This document shows, piece by piece, positions 14,918-23,690 of a DNA stretch of 35,209 nt. The notes beneath the pieces are model-generated. The model ran no database searches. It worked only from the letters and a program-made list of their open reading frames with translations, and was not told where the DNA came from. This DNA is from an uncultured Eisenbergiella sp. (GTDB lineage: Bacteria > Bacillota > Clostridia > Lachnospirales > Lachnospiraceae). How positions within the stretch are numbered: position 1 is the stretch's first letter; every line of letters starts with the position of its first letter. The stretch lies in contig CANQUI010000023.1 of NCBI GenBank assembly GCA_947626995.1, positions 1-35,209 of the forward strand, written 5' to 3'. The translations under genes and the position numbers were made by a program.

Positions 14918-17581
14918 CTACTCGTTCTCTTTCCTGCTCCATCTGTTGCGCAGCCGGCTCTGCAGCCGGTGCAGCATATTGAGCGCATCCAGCGGCGTCA
15001 TCAGGCTGAGCTCCGCGTTTTTCAACTCTTCCAGCACATCCTCGTCCTTTACCGTATCAAACAGGGAAATCTGCTCCAGATCCACTTCGTCGTAATGCGG
15101 AAGGCGTTTGGCCTTTTCCTCCGTATTGACAGCGATGCTCTGCACCTTTTCCGTAATATCGTTATCGGAAAGCTGCTCCACAATCTCCCGCGCCCGGTCG
15201 ATGACGATGTCCGGCACACCGGCCAGCTTCGCCACCTGGATGCCGTAGCTTTTATCGGCGCCGCCCTTTATGATCTTGCGCAAAAAGACAATATCGTCTC
15301 CCTTTTCCTTTACCGCGATACAATAGTTTTGGACGTTGCCGATCTTTCCTTCCAGTTCTGTCAGTTCATGATAATGGGTGGCAAAAAGCGTTCGGGCGCC
15401 GAGAAGTTTTTTGTTGCTGATATGCTCGATCACGGCCCAGGCGATGGACAGGCCGTCGAAGGTGGAGGTCCCGCGCCCGATCTCGTCCAGCACAAGCAGG
15501 CTGTTGGACGTGGCGTTGCGCAGGATGTTCGCCACCTCGTTCATTTCCACCATAAAGGTGGACTGCCCGCTGGCCAGATCGTCCGAAGCCCCCACGCGGG
15601 TAAAAATCCGGTCCACAATCCCGATATTGGCAAAACGGGCCGGCACAAAACTTCCGATCTGGGCCAGCAGGACGATCAGCGCCGTCTGCCGCATATAGGT
15701 GGATTTCCCCGCCATATTCGGTCCGGTGATGACCGCCACCGCATGTTTATTCGTATCCAGATAGGTATCGTTGGCGATAAACATATCGTGCTCGATCATC
15801 CGCTCCACCACAGGATGCCGGCCGTCCTTAATATCAATCACGCCTTTTTCATTCAGCTTCGGCCGCACGTAGTGATTGCGCTCCGCCACCAGAGAAAGGG
15901 AGGCGAACACATCCAGCCGCGCCACCGCCTTCGCCGTTTTCTGGATCCGCTCCACCTGGGCCGCCACCACGTCTCTGACCTCGCAGAACCGGTCGTATTC
16001 CAGCGCGGTGAGCTTTTCTTCCGCATTGAGGATCTTATCCTCCAGTTCCTTTAACTGCTGCGTGGTATAACGCTCCGCATTCACCAGCGTCTGCTTGCGG
16101 ATGTAATCGTCAGGCACCATATTTTTAAAAGAATTGGTAACCTCCAGATAATAGCCGAATACTTTGTTATATTTGACCCGCAGGTTTTTGATGCCGGTGC
16201 GCTCCCGCTCTTTTTCCTCCAGCTGCGCGATCCAGTTCTTTCCCTCCGTTTTGGCGCTGCGTAACGCGTCGATGGTGGAATCGAACCCTTCTTTTATGAT
16301 CCCGCCCTCCCGGATCAGAAACGGCGGCTCCTCGACGATGGCCCGGCTGATCAGATCGTACAGATCGGAAAGCGGATCCAGATCCGCCTCGATCAAAGAC
16401 AGCTGCGCAGACTTGAATTCCTGCAGCACCGTCTTGATCGGGGCCAGCATCTCCATGGAATTGCGAAACGCGATCAGATCTCTGGGATTGGCCGTTTTAT
16501 AGCTGACCTTTCCCAAAAGACGCTCCATATCGTAAATGGGATTCAGATATTCCCGGATTTCTTCCCGGGACATGGGCGAATTTAACAGCTCCTCCACCGC
16601 GTCCAGACGCTCCTCCATCTCTTCCCGCCGGATCAGAGGCTGTTCTACGAGCCCGCGCAGAGCCCTTGCGCCCATGGCGGTTTTGGTCTTATCCAAAACC
16701 CAAAGCAGGGACCCTCTCTTCTGTTTTTCCCGCAGCGTCTCGGTCAGCTCCAGATTGCGCCGGGTGGAGGAATCCAGAAGCATGTACCGGCTGGTCAGAT
16801 AAGCGTTTAATCGGGTGAAATGGGGCAGGGAATTTTTCTGCGTCTCAATCAGATACGCCAGCAGCGCGCCGGCGGCAATGGTGCCGTTGGGGAAATCCTG
16901 GATACCCAGTCCCGCCGGCGAGGAAACGCCAAAATGCTTTTCCAGACAGCCTTTGGCGCGCTCTTCCTCAAAAAAATGACTCTCCAGCACGTAAATGCTG
17001 ATGTTCATCCGGCCCCGCAGAGTTTCCAGATCCATACCGCTCATGAGAAAGGCGTCGTTGCAGACGATCTCTTTGGGCTGATATTTTAAAATCTCATCGG
17101 ACAGCGTGCGAAGATCGGCCACCTCCGTCATGTAATAATCGCCTGTGGTCACGTCAGCCACGGATACGCCGGTTCTTCCGGCATAAAAGGCGATACACAT
17201 CAGATAATTGTTCTTCGTCTCCTCCATGGAAGAAATGTTTAAGTTGGTGCCGGGCGTCACGATCCGCGTCACTTCCCGCTTCACCAGCCCCCGGGCCAGT
17301 CTGGGATCCTCCATCTGCTCGCAGATGGCGACCTTGTAGCCCTTGGAGACCAGCCGCGTCAGATACCCTTCCACCGCATGATAAGGAACGCCGCACATGG
17401 GCGCCCGCTCTTTGAGCCCGCAGTTCTTTCCCGTCAGCGTCAGCTCCAGTTCCTTTGTGGCGGTCAGCGCGTCATCAAAAAACATTTCGTAAAAATCGCC
17501 CAGCCGATAAAACAGAATACAGTCCGGATACTGTTTCTTGGTTTCCATATACTGCTGCATCATGGGCGTCAATTCAGACAT
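14918..17581 (-). CDS. mutS: DNA mismatch repair protein MutS
   Basis: This is the mismatch-recognition ATPase, 887 residues and full length. The N-terminal mismatch-binding motif GDFYEMF (Phe30, Glu32) inserts at the mispair. The ABC-type ATPase core shows Walker A GPNMAGKST at 620-628 and Walker B ending in Asp699-Glu700 (LLVLDEIGRG), followed by the TFATHYHE-like switch region. Near the C-terminus QISLF at 837-841 matches the MutS beta-clamp binding motif, and an HTH-like tail follows. The Glu in the FYE motif and the length place it in MutS1 rather than MutS2. The ATG at 17579-17581 has GAGAGG about 8 bases upstream; mutS follows miaB by 17 bases. Confidence 0.97.
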   Translation of the reverse strand: MSELTPMMQQYMETKKQYPDCILFYRLGDFYEMFFDDALTATKELELTLTGKNCGLKERAPMCGVPYHAVEGYLTRLVSKGYKVAICEQMEDPRLARGLVKREVTRIVTPGTNLNISSMEETKNNYLMCIAFYAGRTGVSVADVTTGDYYMTEVADLRTLSDEILKYQPKEIVCNDAFLMSGMDLETLRGRMNISIYVLESHFFEEERAKGCLEKHFGVSSPAGLGIQDFPNGTIAAGALLAYLIETQKNSLPHFTRLNAYLTSRYMLLDSSTRRNLELTETLREKQKRGSLLWVLDKTKTAMGARALRGLVEQPLIRREEMEERLDAVEELLNSPMSREEIREYLNPIYDMERLLGKVSYKTANPRDLIAFRNSMEMLAPIKTVLQEFKSAQLSLIEADLDPLSDLYDLISRAIVEEPPFLIREGGIIKEGFDSTIDALRSAKTEGKNWIAQLEEKERERTGIKNLRVKYNKVFGYYLEVTNSFKNMVPDDYIRKQTLVNAERYTTQQLKELEDKILNAEEKLTALEYDRFCEVRDVVAAQVERIQKTAKAVARLDVFASLSLVAERNHYVRPKLNEKGVIDIKDGRHPVVERMIEHDMFIANDTYLDTNKHAVAVITGPNMAGKSTYMRQTALIVLLAQIGSFVPARFANIGIVDRIFTRVGASDDLASGQSTFMVEMNEVANILRNATSNSLLVLDEIGRGTSTFDGLSIAWAVIEHISNKKLLGARTLFATHYHELTELEGKIGNVQNYCIAVKEKGDDIVFLRKIIKGGADKSYGIQVAKLAGVPDIVIDRAREIVEQLSDNDITEKVQSIAVNTEEKAKRLPHYDEVDLEQISLFDTVKDEDVLEELKNAELSLMTPLDALNMLHRLQSRLRNRWSRKENE

Positions 17582-17598
17582 TTGGGTTTCCTCTCTTC

Positions 17599-19056
17599 TC
17601 AGATTTTTTCCCCGATAAAATAAAAACCGTGGTTCTCGGTGAGTTTTACCTCTACGATCCTGCCGACCAGAGAAGGGTCTCCGGGAAAATGCACCATAAT
17701 ATTGTGGGACAGCCGGCCGGTCACAAAGGCCGGATTCTGCCCGTTTACCTCCTCCACCAACGCTTTCTGGCGCTGCCCGAGAAAGCGGGCCACCTGCGTT
17801 TTCGCCGTTTCCTGCACGACGGCAAGCACAAGGTCAAAATGCTTTTGCGCTTCCTGTTTCGGGATCTGATTTTCCATGGCCGCCGCGGGCGTCCCGGTCC
17901 GCCTGGAATAAAGGAAGGTGAACGCATTGTCAAATTTCGCCCGTCTGATCACATCAATGGTCTCCTCCACATCCTGTGCGGTCTCGCCCGGAAATCCCAC
18001 AATCAGATCCGTTGTCAGGGAAATATCCGGGATCGCATCCCGAATCCTGTCCACCAGGGCCAGGTACTCTTCTTTGGTATACCGCCGGTTCATTTCCCGG
18101 AGGATCCTGGTGGAACCGGACTGCAGCGGCAGATGCAGGTGACGGCATATTTTGGCGGAATCCCGCATCACACGGATCAGTTCCGGGGACAGATCCTTGG
18201 GATGGGACGTCATAAAACGGATCCGTTCAATCCCCGGGATCTGTTCTGCCTGACTGAGAAGCTGCGCAAAGCTCATGGGTTCATCCAGGTTTTTGCCATA
18301 GGAATTCACATTTTGTCCCAGCAGCATGATCTCTGTTACGCCGTCCTGGGAAAGGTGCCGGATCTCGGAAAGAATCTCCTGCGGTTTCCGGCTTCTCTCT
18401 CTCCCCCGCACATAGGGGACGATACAGTAACTGCAGAAATTATTGCAGCCGAACATGATGTTGATGCCGGACTTAAAAGGATATTTGCGCTCTACCGGCA
18501 GATCCTCCACGATCCGTTCCTCCGCCGTCCGAACCTCGATGACCATGCGCCGGTTTTCGAACATACGGCAGATCAGCTCCGGAAAGGCAAACAGATTGTG
18601 GGTGCCAAAAATCAGATCCACAAACCCGTAGCTTTGTTTGATCTTTTCCACGACGGAAGGCTCCTGCATCATGCAGCCGCAAAGGGCGATCCTCTTATGA
18701 GGATTCTTTTTTTTCATGCTGTTTAAAAAGCCCAGTCTGCCGTATACCCTCTGATTGGCGCTGTCCCGGACCGTACAGGTGTTGTAGATCACAAAATCCG
18801 CTTCTTCGCTCTGCGTAAGCGTATAACCGGCCTCCTGCAAAATGCCCGCCAGTTTTTCGGAGTCCCTGGAATTCATCTGACAGCCGAAGGTGACCGTACA
18901 CGCCGTGAGAGGACGGCCCAGACGATTTGCCTCCTCCGTTACGTATTCCCGGCTTTTTTTCAAAAACCAATACTGGCGTTCCGGCTCCGTCTGCGGCGGC
19001 GCAGCCGACAAATCAATTTCGGTAAAGATCGATTGCAGTGTGGTATGGTCAATCAT
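17599..19056 (-). CDS. miaB: tRNA-2-methylthio-N6-dimethylallyladenosine synthase MiaB
   Basis: MiaB is a radical SAM methylthiotransferase that converts i6A37 to ms2i6A37 in tRNA, acting after MiaA. The 485 residues contain the N-terminal UPF0004 domain, with Cys59 (FGCQMN), Cys94 (NTCTVR) and Cys128 (CGCM) as ligands of the auxiliary 4Fe-4S cluster. The radical SAM triad is Cys204, Cys208 and Cys211 (CNNFCSYC). A C-terminal TRAM-like RNA-binding region starts at about 415. The N-terminal 45-residue extension before the UPF0004 domain is typical of Firmicute MiaB. The ATG at 19054-19056 has AGGGGA about 10 bases upstream. A 48-base gap separates it from proA; I found no clear terminator or promoter in it. 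Confidence 0.96.
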   Translation of the reverse strand: MIDHTTLQSIFTEIDLSAAPPQTEPERQYWFLKKSREYVTEEANRLGRPLTACTVTFGCQMNSRDSEKLAGILQEAGYTLTQSEEADFVIYNTCTVRDSANQRVYGRLGFLNSMKKKNPHKRIALCGCMMQEPSVVEKIKQSYGFVDLIFGTHNLFAFPELICRMFENRRMVIEVRTAEERIVEDLPVERKYPFKSGINIMFGCNNFCSYCIVPYVRGRERSRKPQEILSEIRHLSQDGVTEIMLLGQNVNSYGKNLDEPMSFAQLLSQAEQIPGIERIRFMTSHPKDLSPELIRVMRDSAKICRHLHLPLQSGSTRILREMNRRYTKEEYLALVDRIRDAIPDISLTTDLIVGFPGETAQDVEETIDVIRRAKFDNAFTFLYSRRTGTPAAAMENQIPKQEAQKHFDLVLAVVQETAKTQVARFLGQRQKALVEEVNGQNPAFVTGRLSHNIMVHFPGDPSLVGRIVEVKLTENHGFYFIGEKI

Positions 19057-19104
19057 GAACGTGTTTCCCCTTGCTTATGGTGTGCGGCCTGCGGCGCAAA
19101 TTTC

Positions 19105-20352
19105 CTATTCTCTTATCTGGCCGTTTCCGCGGATCGTATATTTATAGCTGGTAAGCTCCCGCAGTCCCATGGGCCCTCTGGCGTGCAGCTTCTGGGTGCT
19201 GATGCCGATTTCCGCGCCGAAGCCGAATTCAAATCCGTCCGTAAAACGGGTGGAGGCGTTGACGTATACGCAGGCTGCGTCCACCCCTGCCAGGAACCGT
19301 TCGGCATTTTCCCGGTCGTTTGTGAGGATGGCATCGGAATGTCCGGTGTTGTAACGGTTAATATGGGCGATGGCCTCCTCCAGGGAATCCACCGTCTTCA
19401 TCGAGAGGATGTAATCCAGATACTCCGTGGCGTAATCCTCCTGGGTGGCCGGCTGACAGCCTCCGATCACCTCCCGGATCCGTTCGTCCGCCCGGACCTG
19501 CACATTTTTTTCATCCAGCGCTTTTTTAAGCGCCGGCAGGAGCTTTTGCCGCACCTTGCTGTGGATCACCAAAGACTCGCAGGCGTTACAGACGCCGATG
19601 CGCTGGGTTTTCGCGTTGAGAATGATGTTTACCGCCATATCGGGATCCGCGCTCTCATCCACGAAAATATGACAGTTGCCGGTTCCGGTCTCGATCACCG
19701 GCACCGTGGCGTTTTCCACCACCGTCCGGATCAGCCCTGCGCCGCCCCGGGGAATGAGCAGATCCACATATCCGTTCATGCGCATAAACTCCCGCGTCAC
19801 GCTGCGGTCGCTGTCTTTGATCAAAGAAATGGCGTCCGGTGTGATGCCGCAGGAAATCAGCGCGTCCCTTAAAACCGCTTCGATGGCCAGATTGGAATGT
19901 ATGGCGTCGCTGCCGCCTTTTAAAATCACCGCATTGCCGGCCTTAAAACACAGGCCGAACGCATCCGCCGTCACATTGGGACGGGACTCGTATATGATCC
20001 CGATCACGCCGATGGGAACGCGCTGTTTACGGATCACCAGGCCGTTTGGCCGGGTAAAGGTCTCCAGAATCTCGCCCACCGGATCGGGCAGCGCCGCGAT
20101 CTGACGCAGTCCTTCCGCCATGGCCTCGATTCGCGAAACGTTTAACGAAAGACGGTCCAGCAGGCTCTTTGGCATCCCGTTTTTTTGTCCCGCATCCATA
20201 TCCTTTTCATTCTCGGCAAGAATCCTGCCGCTGTTTTCCAAAAGCGCGCGGGCCGCGCACAAAAGAGCCTGATTCTTCTGTGTCTCGGAAAGAGACGCCA
20301 GCGCGTATTTGGCCTGAACCGCTTTTTCTCCCAAAATCTTCAGATCTGTCAT
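19105..20352 (-). CDS. proA: Gamma-glutamyl phosphate reductase ProA
   Basis: ProA reduces gamma-glutamyl phosphate with NADPH to glutamate semialdehyde, the second step of proline synthesis. The 415-residue protein has the aldehyde dehydrogenase superfamily fold. [21 protein letters not shown] (119-139) and ILKGGSDA (143-150) form the NADPH-binding region, and Cys255 in RIGVCNA is the catalytic nucleophile. The C-terminal segment [19 protein letters not shown] is typical. The ATG at 20350-20352 overlaps the stop of the folate cyclo-ligase gene (ATGA), with GGAGGG 5 bases upstream. Its partner proB lies two genes upstream, so the proline pair is interrupted by two small genes. Confidence 0.96.
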   Translation of the reverse strand: MTDLKILGEKAVQAKYALASLSETQKNQALLCAARALLENSGRILAENEKDMDAGQKNGMPKSLLDRLSLNVSRIEAMAEGLRQIAALPDPVGEILETFTRPNGLVIRKQRVPIGVIGIIYESRPNVTADAFGLCFKAGNAVILKGGSDAIHSNLAIEAVLRDALISCGITPDAISLIKDSDRSVTREFMRMNGYVDLLIPRGGAGLIRTVVENATVPVIETGTGNCHIFVDESADPDMAVNIILNAKTQRIGVCNACESLVIHSKVRQKLLPALKKALDEKNVQVRADERIREVIGGCQPATQEDYATEYLDYILSMKTVDSLEEAIAHINRYNTGHSDAILTNDRENAERFLAGVDAACVYVNASTRFTDGFEFGFGAEIGISTQKLHARGPMGLRELTSYKYTIRGNGQIRE

Positions 20353-20957
20353 ATTTTCCCTCCGTTCTCTTCTTCCGTCAGCACCACGTCCATCGGGATA
20401 TCGTGCGCCAAAGGCAGGATCCGGTCCGTGATCTGACAGGCGTAACAGAGTCCTGCCAGAAAGGGCCGTTTCTCCCGGGGAATCCGTCCAAAGTACCGAT
20501 CGTAATACCCGCCTCCGTATCCGATCCGGTGACCGTCCCGGTCAAAAACGCAGCCGGGTACGATCGCAAGCGTCCTTTCGGCATCCGGGCCGTATGGTTT
20601 TGTATCGCCCAAAGGCTCTAATATCCTGTGATAACCGGGGTGCAGCGCCTCCGGCGAATCGATCCGGTAAAAGTTCATTTCCTTCCCCTCTACCCGGGGG
20701 CAGAAAACGCGCCTGCCCTGCGCCAGCGCGGTTTGGATCAGGGCGAAGGTATCGCACTCCGTTCCATAGGAAACGTAGCACAGGATGTTTTCTGCCTCCC
20801 GATAGCAAAAATGCGCCAAAAGCCGTTTTGTGATCCTTTCGTCCTTTTCCTGTCTCTGCTGTTTTGTCAGGGTCCTTCTTTTCTCCAGCGCCTCCTGGCG
20901 GAGGCGTTTTTGAAGGAGACCGGCCGGCTCCTCAATGCTTTTGTGGGGTTTTTCCAT
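20349..20957 (-). CDS. 5-formyltetrahydrofolate cyclo-ligase
   Basis: The 202-residue enzyme uses ATP to convert 5-formyl-THF into 5,10-methenyl-THF, recycling a folate storage form in the cytoplasm. The family signature [13 protein letters not shown] is at 144-156. An upstream VSYGTECDT segment (62-70) and the [12 protein letters not shown] region (86-97) form the substrate pocket in homologues. The basic N-terminus ([14 protein letters not shown]) is the usual opening helix, preceded here by about 15 extra residues. The ATG at 20955-20957 has GGGAG 6 bases upstream, inside the end of the DUF896 gene, with a 26-base overlap. It ends in an ATGA overlap with proA. Confidence 0.93.
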   Translation of the reverse strand: MEKPHKSIEEPAGLLQKRLRQEALEKRRTLTKQQRQEKDERITKRLLAHFCYREAENILCYVSYGTECDTFALIQTALAQGRRVFCPRVEGKEMNFYRIDSPEALHPGYHRILEPLGDTKPYGPDAERTLAIVPGCVFDRDGHRIGYGGGYYDRYFGRIPREKRPFLAGLCYACQITDRILPLAHDIPMDVVLTEEENGGKI

Positions 20958-21165
20958 ATTTTTCTCCCAGATTTACCACCGTGTTATCTTCCTCTACGAT
21001 GCTGATCTGATCCAGCTGGCTTTTTACATTTGCCCGTACCGACCGGATAAATTCCATTCTCAGCGCCTGCTGTAGTGCCTTCTCCTCCTCGGTCAGACCG
21101 GCCGGCGTCTTGGATTTATGGTACAGCGCGTTGATTTGTCGGATCTTTTCTTCCATTCCCGCCAT
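20932..21165 (-). CDS. DUF896 (YnzC-like) small protein
   Basis: This 77-residue protein resembles the DUF896/YnzC family of small helical Firmicute proteins. The N-terminal two-thirds show the family pattern: IRQINALYHKSKTPAGLTEEEKALQQALR, then the EFIRSVRANVKSQLD helix. In B. subtilis YnzC this region forms a helical hairpin. Function is unknown; some members are SOS- or stress-linked, but nothing in this sequence shows that. The ATG at 21163-21165 begins directly after the proB TAA with no gap, and its GGAGGG lies inside the proB 3' end, so expression is likely coupled to proB. The 3' end overlaps the folate cyclo-ligase gene by 26 bases. Confidence 0.85.
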   Translation of the reverse strand: MAGMEEKIRQINALYHKSKTPAGLTEEEKALQQALRMEFIRSVRANVKSQLDQISIVEEDNTVVNLGEKYGKTPQKH

Positions 21166-22044
21166 TTATTTTCCCTCCGGTTCCGTATGAATCCCGTCGA
21201 TAAACCGGGACAGGGAAAAGCTGTCATCCTTATCCGCCATAAAAAGGGTGCCGTAATTTCTCCCGTCCATAATCCGATGCAGGATCCGAATGTCGCTGCT
21301 GTTGGCGATGATCATATCGGCGCCGCTTTTGGTGGCGATCCGCGCCGCGATCAGCTTCGTGGACATCCCGCCGGTTCCCACCCGGCTGCCGGTACTGGAT
21401 TTTCCCATTTGCAGGAAATTGTCGTCCAGCTTTTCCACCGTTTCGATAAACCTGGCCTGCGGGTTCTGATGCGGATCGTCCGTATACAGGCCGTCAATAT
21501 CGGACAACAGGATCAGAAGATCCGCGCCGATCATGGAGGCCACCACGGCGGAAAGGGTGTCGTTGTCCCCAAATTCGATCTCATGGGTCGCCACCGTGTC
21601 GTTTTCGTTCACAATGGGGATCACGCCCAGCCGAAACAGCTCTTCAAAGGTATTTTGCGCGTTGACCCGGTTCATATCGTTGTCCACCGTATGACGCGTC
21701 ATCAGGATCTGCGCCGCCACCTGGTCATACTCGGCGAATATCTTCTGATAGGTCATCATCAGGCGGGCCTGTCCGATGGCCGCGCACGCCTGCTTGACGG
21801 CGATGGGATTGCCGTCCATCTCCTCGGCGCCGATTTTTACCGCTTTTTTGCCCTGCGCAATTGCGCCGGAAGTGACCAGCGCCACGTCCTTTCCCTGATT
21901 TTTCAAATTACACAGTTCCCGCACCAGCACGTCCAGCCGGATATAATCCAGATCTCCGGTCTCCTCGTGCTGCAGGGAAGAAGAACCGATTTTTACCACG
22001 ATCCTTTTTTTTCCGGGAATGTGATCCCGAATCAAATGTTCCAT
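21166..22044 (-). CDS. proB: Glutamate 5-kinase ProB lacking the PUA domain
   Basis: ProB phosphorylates glutamate to gamma-glutamyl phosphate, the first and feedback-regulated step of proline synthesis. From the ATG at 22042-22044 (GAGGAG 8 bases upstream) it has 292 residues. The amino acid kinase fold is complete: RIVVKIGSSSL at 14-24, LVTSGAIAQGKKA, PIVNENDTVA, the FGDNDTLSA loop, LLSDIDGLYT, and the GTGGMSTK phosphate-binding segment. E. coli ProB has about 367 residues with a C-terminal PUA domain. Here the chain ends some 20 residues after the kinase domain, so the PUA domain is absent. The frame is open upstream to 22233, but that stretch lies inside the preceding gene and shows no homology. 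Confidence 0.94.
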   Translation of the reverse strand: MEHLIRDHIPGKKRIVVKIGSSSLQHEETGDLDYIRLDVLVRELCNLKNQGKDVALVTSGAIAQGKKAVKIGAEEMDGNPIAVKQACAAIGQARLMMTYQKIFAEYDQVAAQILMTRHTVDNDMNRVNAQNTFEELFRLGVIPIVNENDTVATHEIEFGDNDTLSAVVASMIGADLLILLSDIDGLYTDDPHQNPQARFIETVEKLDDNFLQMGKSSTGSRVGTGGMSTKLIAARIATKSGADMIIANSSDIRILHRIMDGRNYGTLFMADKDDSFSLSRFIDGIHTEPEGK

Positions 22045-22049
22045 CTTTT

Positions 22050-23690
22050 TTACTCCTCTTTTGGCCCGGGGCCGGTTTTGCTGTGGCAGGAAAACGGGGC
22101 GTACACGGAAGCGATGGCCTCCGCCACCCGGATCCCGTCCATTGCCGCCGAAGTGATCCCGCCGGCATATCCCGCGCCCTCGCCGCAGGGATACAGCCCC
22201 AAAAGGGACGACTGAAAGGTTTCGTCCCGACAAATGCGCACCGGCGACGAGGTCCGGCTTTCCACGCCGGAAAGCAGCGCGTTCTTATCGTCAAATCCCG
22301 GAATGGTCCTGCCAAACTGCGTCATTGCCTCCTCAAAGGCTTCCCACACGGCTTTTGGCAGAACGGGCCGCAGATCTGCAAATTCCCATTTCCCCTTGAT
22401 GCAGGGCGAAAAGCTGTCCGGAATCTCCCCCTGCGTTGCGTTTTGGGAAAAATCGCCGTATCGCTGTACCGGCACGCTGCCGTTGGCGCAGGAATAAGCC
22501 CGCTTTTCCAGTTCCCGCTGAAAGGCGATCCCGGAAAGGGGATCCTTGGAGGCAAAATCCTCCGGCGTGACGGAAACGACCACGGCGCTGTTGGCGTTTT
22601 TCCCGTCCCTTTTGCGATAGCTCATTCCGTTGACGGCAAGGCAGCCTGCCTCGCTGGAGGCGTTTACCACGTAACCGCCCGGACACATACAAAAGGAATA
22701 GACGCCGCGGCCGCCGCTGGTGCGCGCTGTCAGCTTGTAGGGGGAAGGCGGCAGCTCTTTTGGTGCCGGATCCGCATACATGGCCCTGTTGATCAGCGCC
22801 TGGGGATGCTCCACGCGCAGTCCCACCGCAAACGCCTTGGCCTGCATGGAAACCTGCAGGGAAGAAAGCCAGAAAAAAGTATCCCGCGCGCTGTGCCCCA
22901 CGGCCAGCACCACCACAGAGGCATCCAGGACGCTTCCGTCGGAAAGCCGCACGCCCATTACGCGCCCGTTTTGCGTGACAAGGCCGTCGGCCCGGGTCTG
23001 AAACCGCACCTGACCGCCCTCTTTTTGGATCCGGCAGCGCATACTCTTTACCACCTTTGTGAGCACGTCCGTACCCACATGGGGCTTTCCTTCATAAAGG
23101 ATTTCCCGCTGCGCGCCGTGACGCACCAGCGTCTCCAGCACAAAACGCCCCCTGCCGTCCTTATCCCGGATCATCGTATTGAGTTTGCCGTCGGAAAAAG
23201 CGCCCGCGCCGCCCTCGCCAAAGGATACATTGGATTCCGGATTCAGCTCTCCGGTCTCCCAGAATCGCCTGACGTCCTCCTGTCTTTCCTCCACATCCCT
23301 GCCCCGTTCCAACAGAATCGGCCGATACCCGGCGGCCGCCAGCATATAGCCGCAGAAAAGTCCGGCCGGCCCGGTACCGATGATGACGGGAGGATGCGCA
23401 AGCCTTTTGGTCCCGCCTCCGGCAAACCGGTAAACGCAGTCCTGCGCTTTTGTAATGTTTCTGTTGTCACGACAGCGGAACAGACATTTTTTCTCCGCTT
23501 CCCTGCCCAGGGATACGTCTACGATATAGGAGTAAAAAATGTCCGGTTTTTTGCGCGCGTCGATGGACTGCTTTTGTATGGTCAGGGAAAGGATTTGTTC
23601 CCGTTTGATCCGAAGCGTCCGGGCCGCCTTTTGATACAGCGCCTCCCGGCTGTGTCCCACGGGCAGCTTAAGCTGTTGTATTCTGATCAT
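22050..23690 (-). CDS. Uncharacterised FAD-dependent dehydrogenase (COG2509-like)
   Basis: The 546-residue flavoprotein has a small N-terminal domain (about 1-95, RIQQLKLPVGHSREAL and KKPDIFYSYIVDV) followed by a Rossmann FAD-binding core starting PPVIIGTGPAGLF (GTGPAG 105-110). The SNVSFGEGGAGAFSDGKL segment is characteristic of this family of NAD(FAD)-utilising dehydrogenases. The C-terminal segment GLYPCGEGAGYAGGITSAAMDGIRVAE is the second FAD contact. No substrate is established for the family. The ATG at 23688-23690 follows a modest GGAAAG site and overlaps the upstream flavoprotein gene by 23 bases. Five bases separate its stop from proB. It could be a reductase linked to a polyunsaturated or aromatic substrate, but that would be a guess. 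Confidence 0.85.
   Translation of the reverse strand: MIRIQQLKLPVGHSREALYQKAARTLRIKREQILSLTIQKQSIDARKKPDIFYSYIVDVSLGREAEKKCLFRCRDNRNITKAQDCVYRFAGGGTKRLAHPPVIIGTGPAGLFCGYMLAAAGYRPILLERGRDVEERQEDVRRFWETGELNPESNVSFGEGGAGAFSDGKLNTMIRDKDGRGRFVLETLVRHGAQREILYEGKPHVGTDVLTKVVKSMRCRIQKEGGQVRFQTRADGLVTQNGRVMGVRLSDGSVLDASVVVLAVGHSARDTFFWLSSLQVSMQAKAFAVGLRVEHPQALINRAMYADPAPKELPPSPYKLTARTSGGRGVYSFCMCPGGYVVNASSEAGCLAVNGMSYRKRDGKNANSAVVVSVTPEDFASKDPLSGIAFQRELEKRAYSCANGSVPVQRYGDFSQNATQGEIPDSFSPCIKGKWEFADLRPVLPKAVWEAFEEAMTQFGRTIPGFDDKNALLSGVESRTSSPVRICRDETFQSSLLGLYPCGEGAGYAGGITSAAMDGIRVAEAIASVYAPFSCHSKTGPGPKEE

Noticed and set aside
14969-16054. 361-codon plus-strand open frame
   Set aside because: Antisense to mutS, which has complete motifs on the minus strand.
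19057-19104. GC-rich hairpin between proA and miaB
   Set aside because: The repeated GCGGC elements are direct, not inverted, so they do not form a stem.
22045-22233. 63-codon 5' extension of proB
   Set aside because: It lies inside the upstream flavoprotein gene, has no kinase homology, and a GAGGAG site marks the ATG at 22042-22044.
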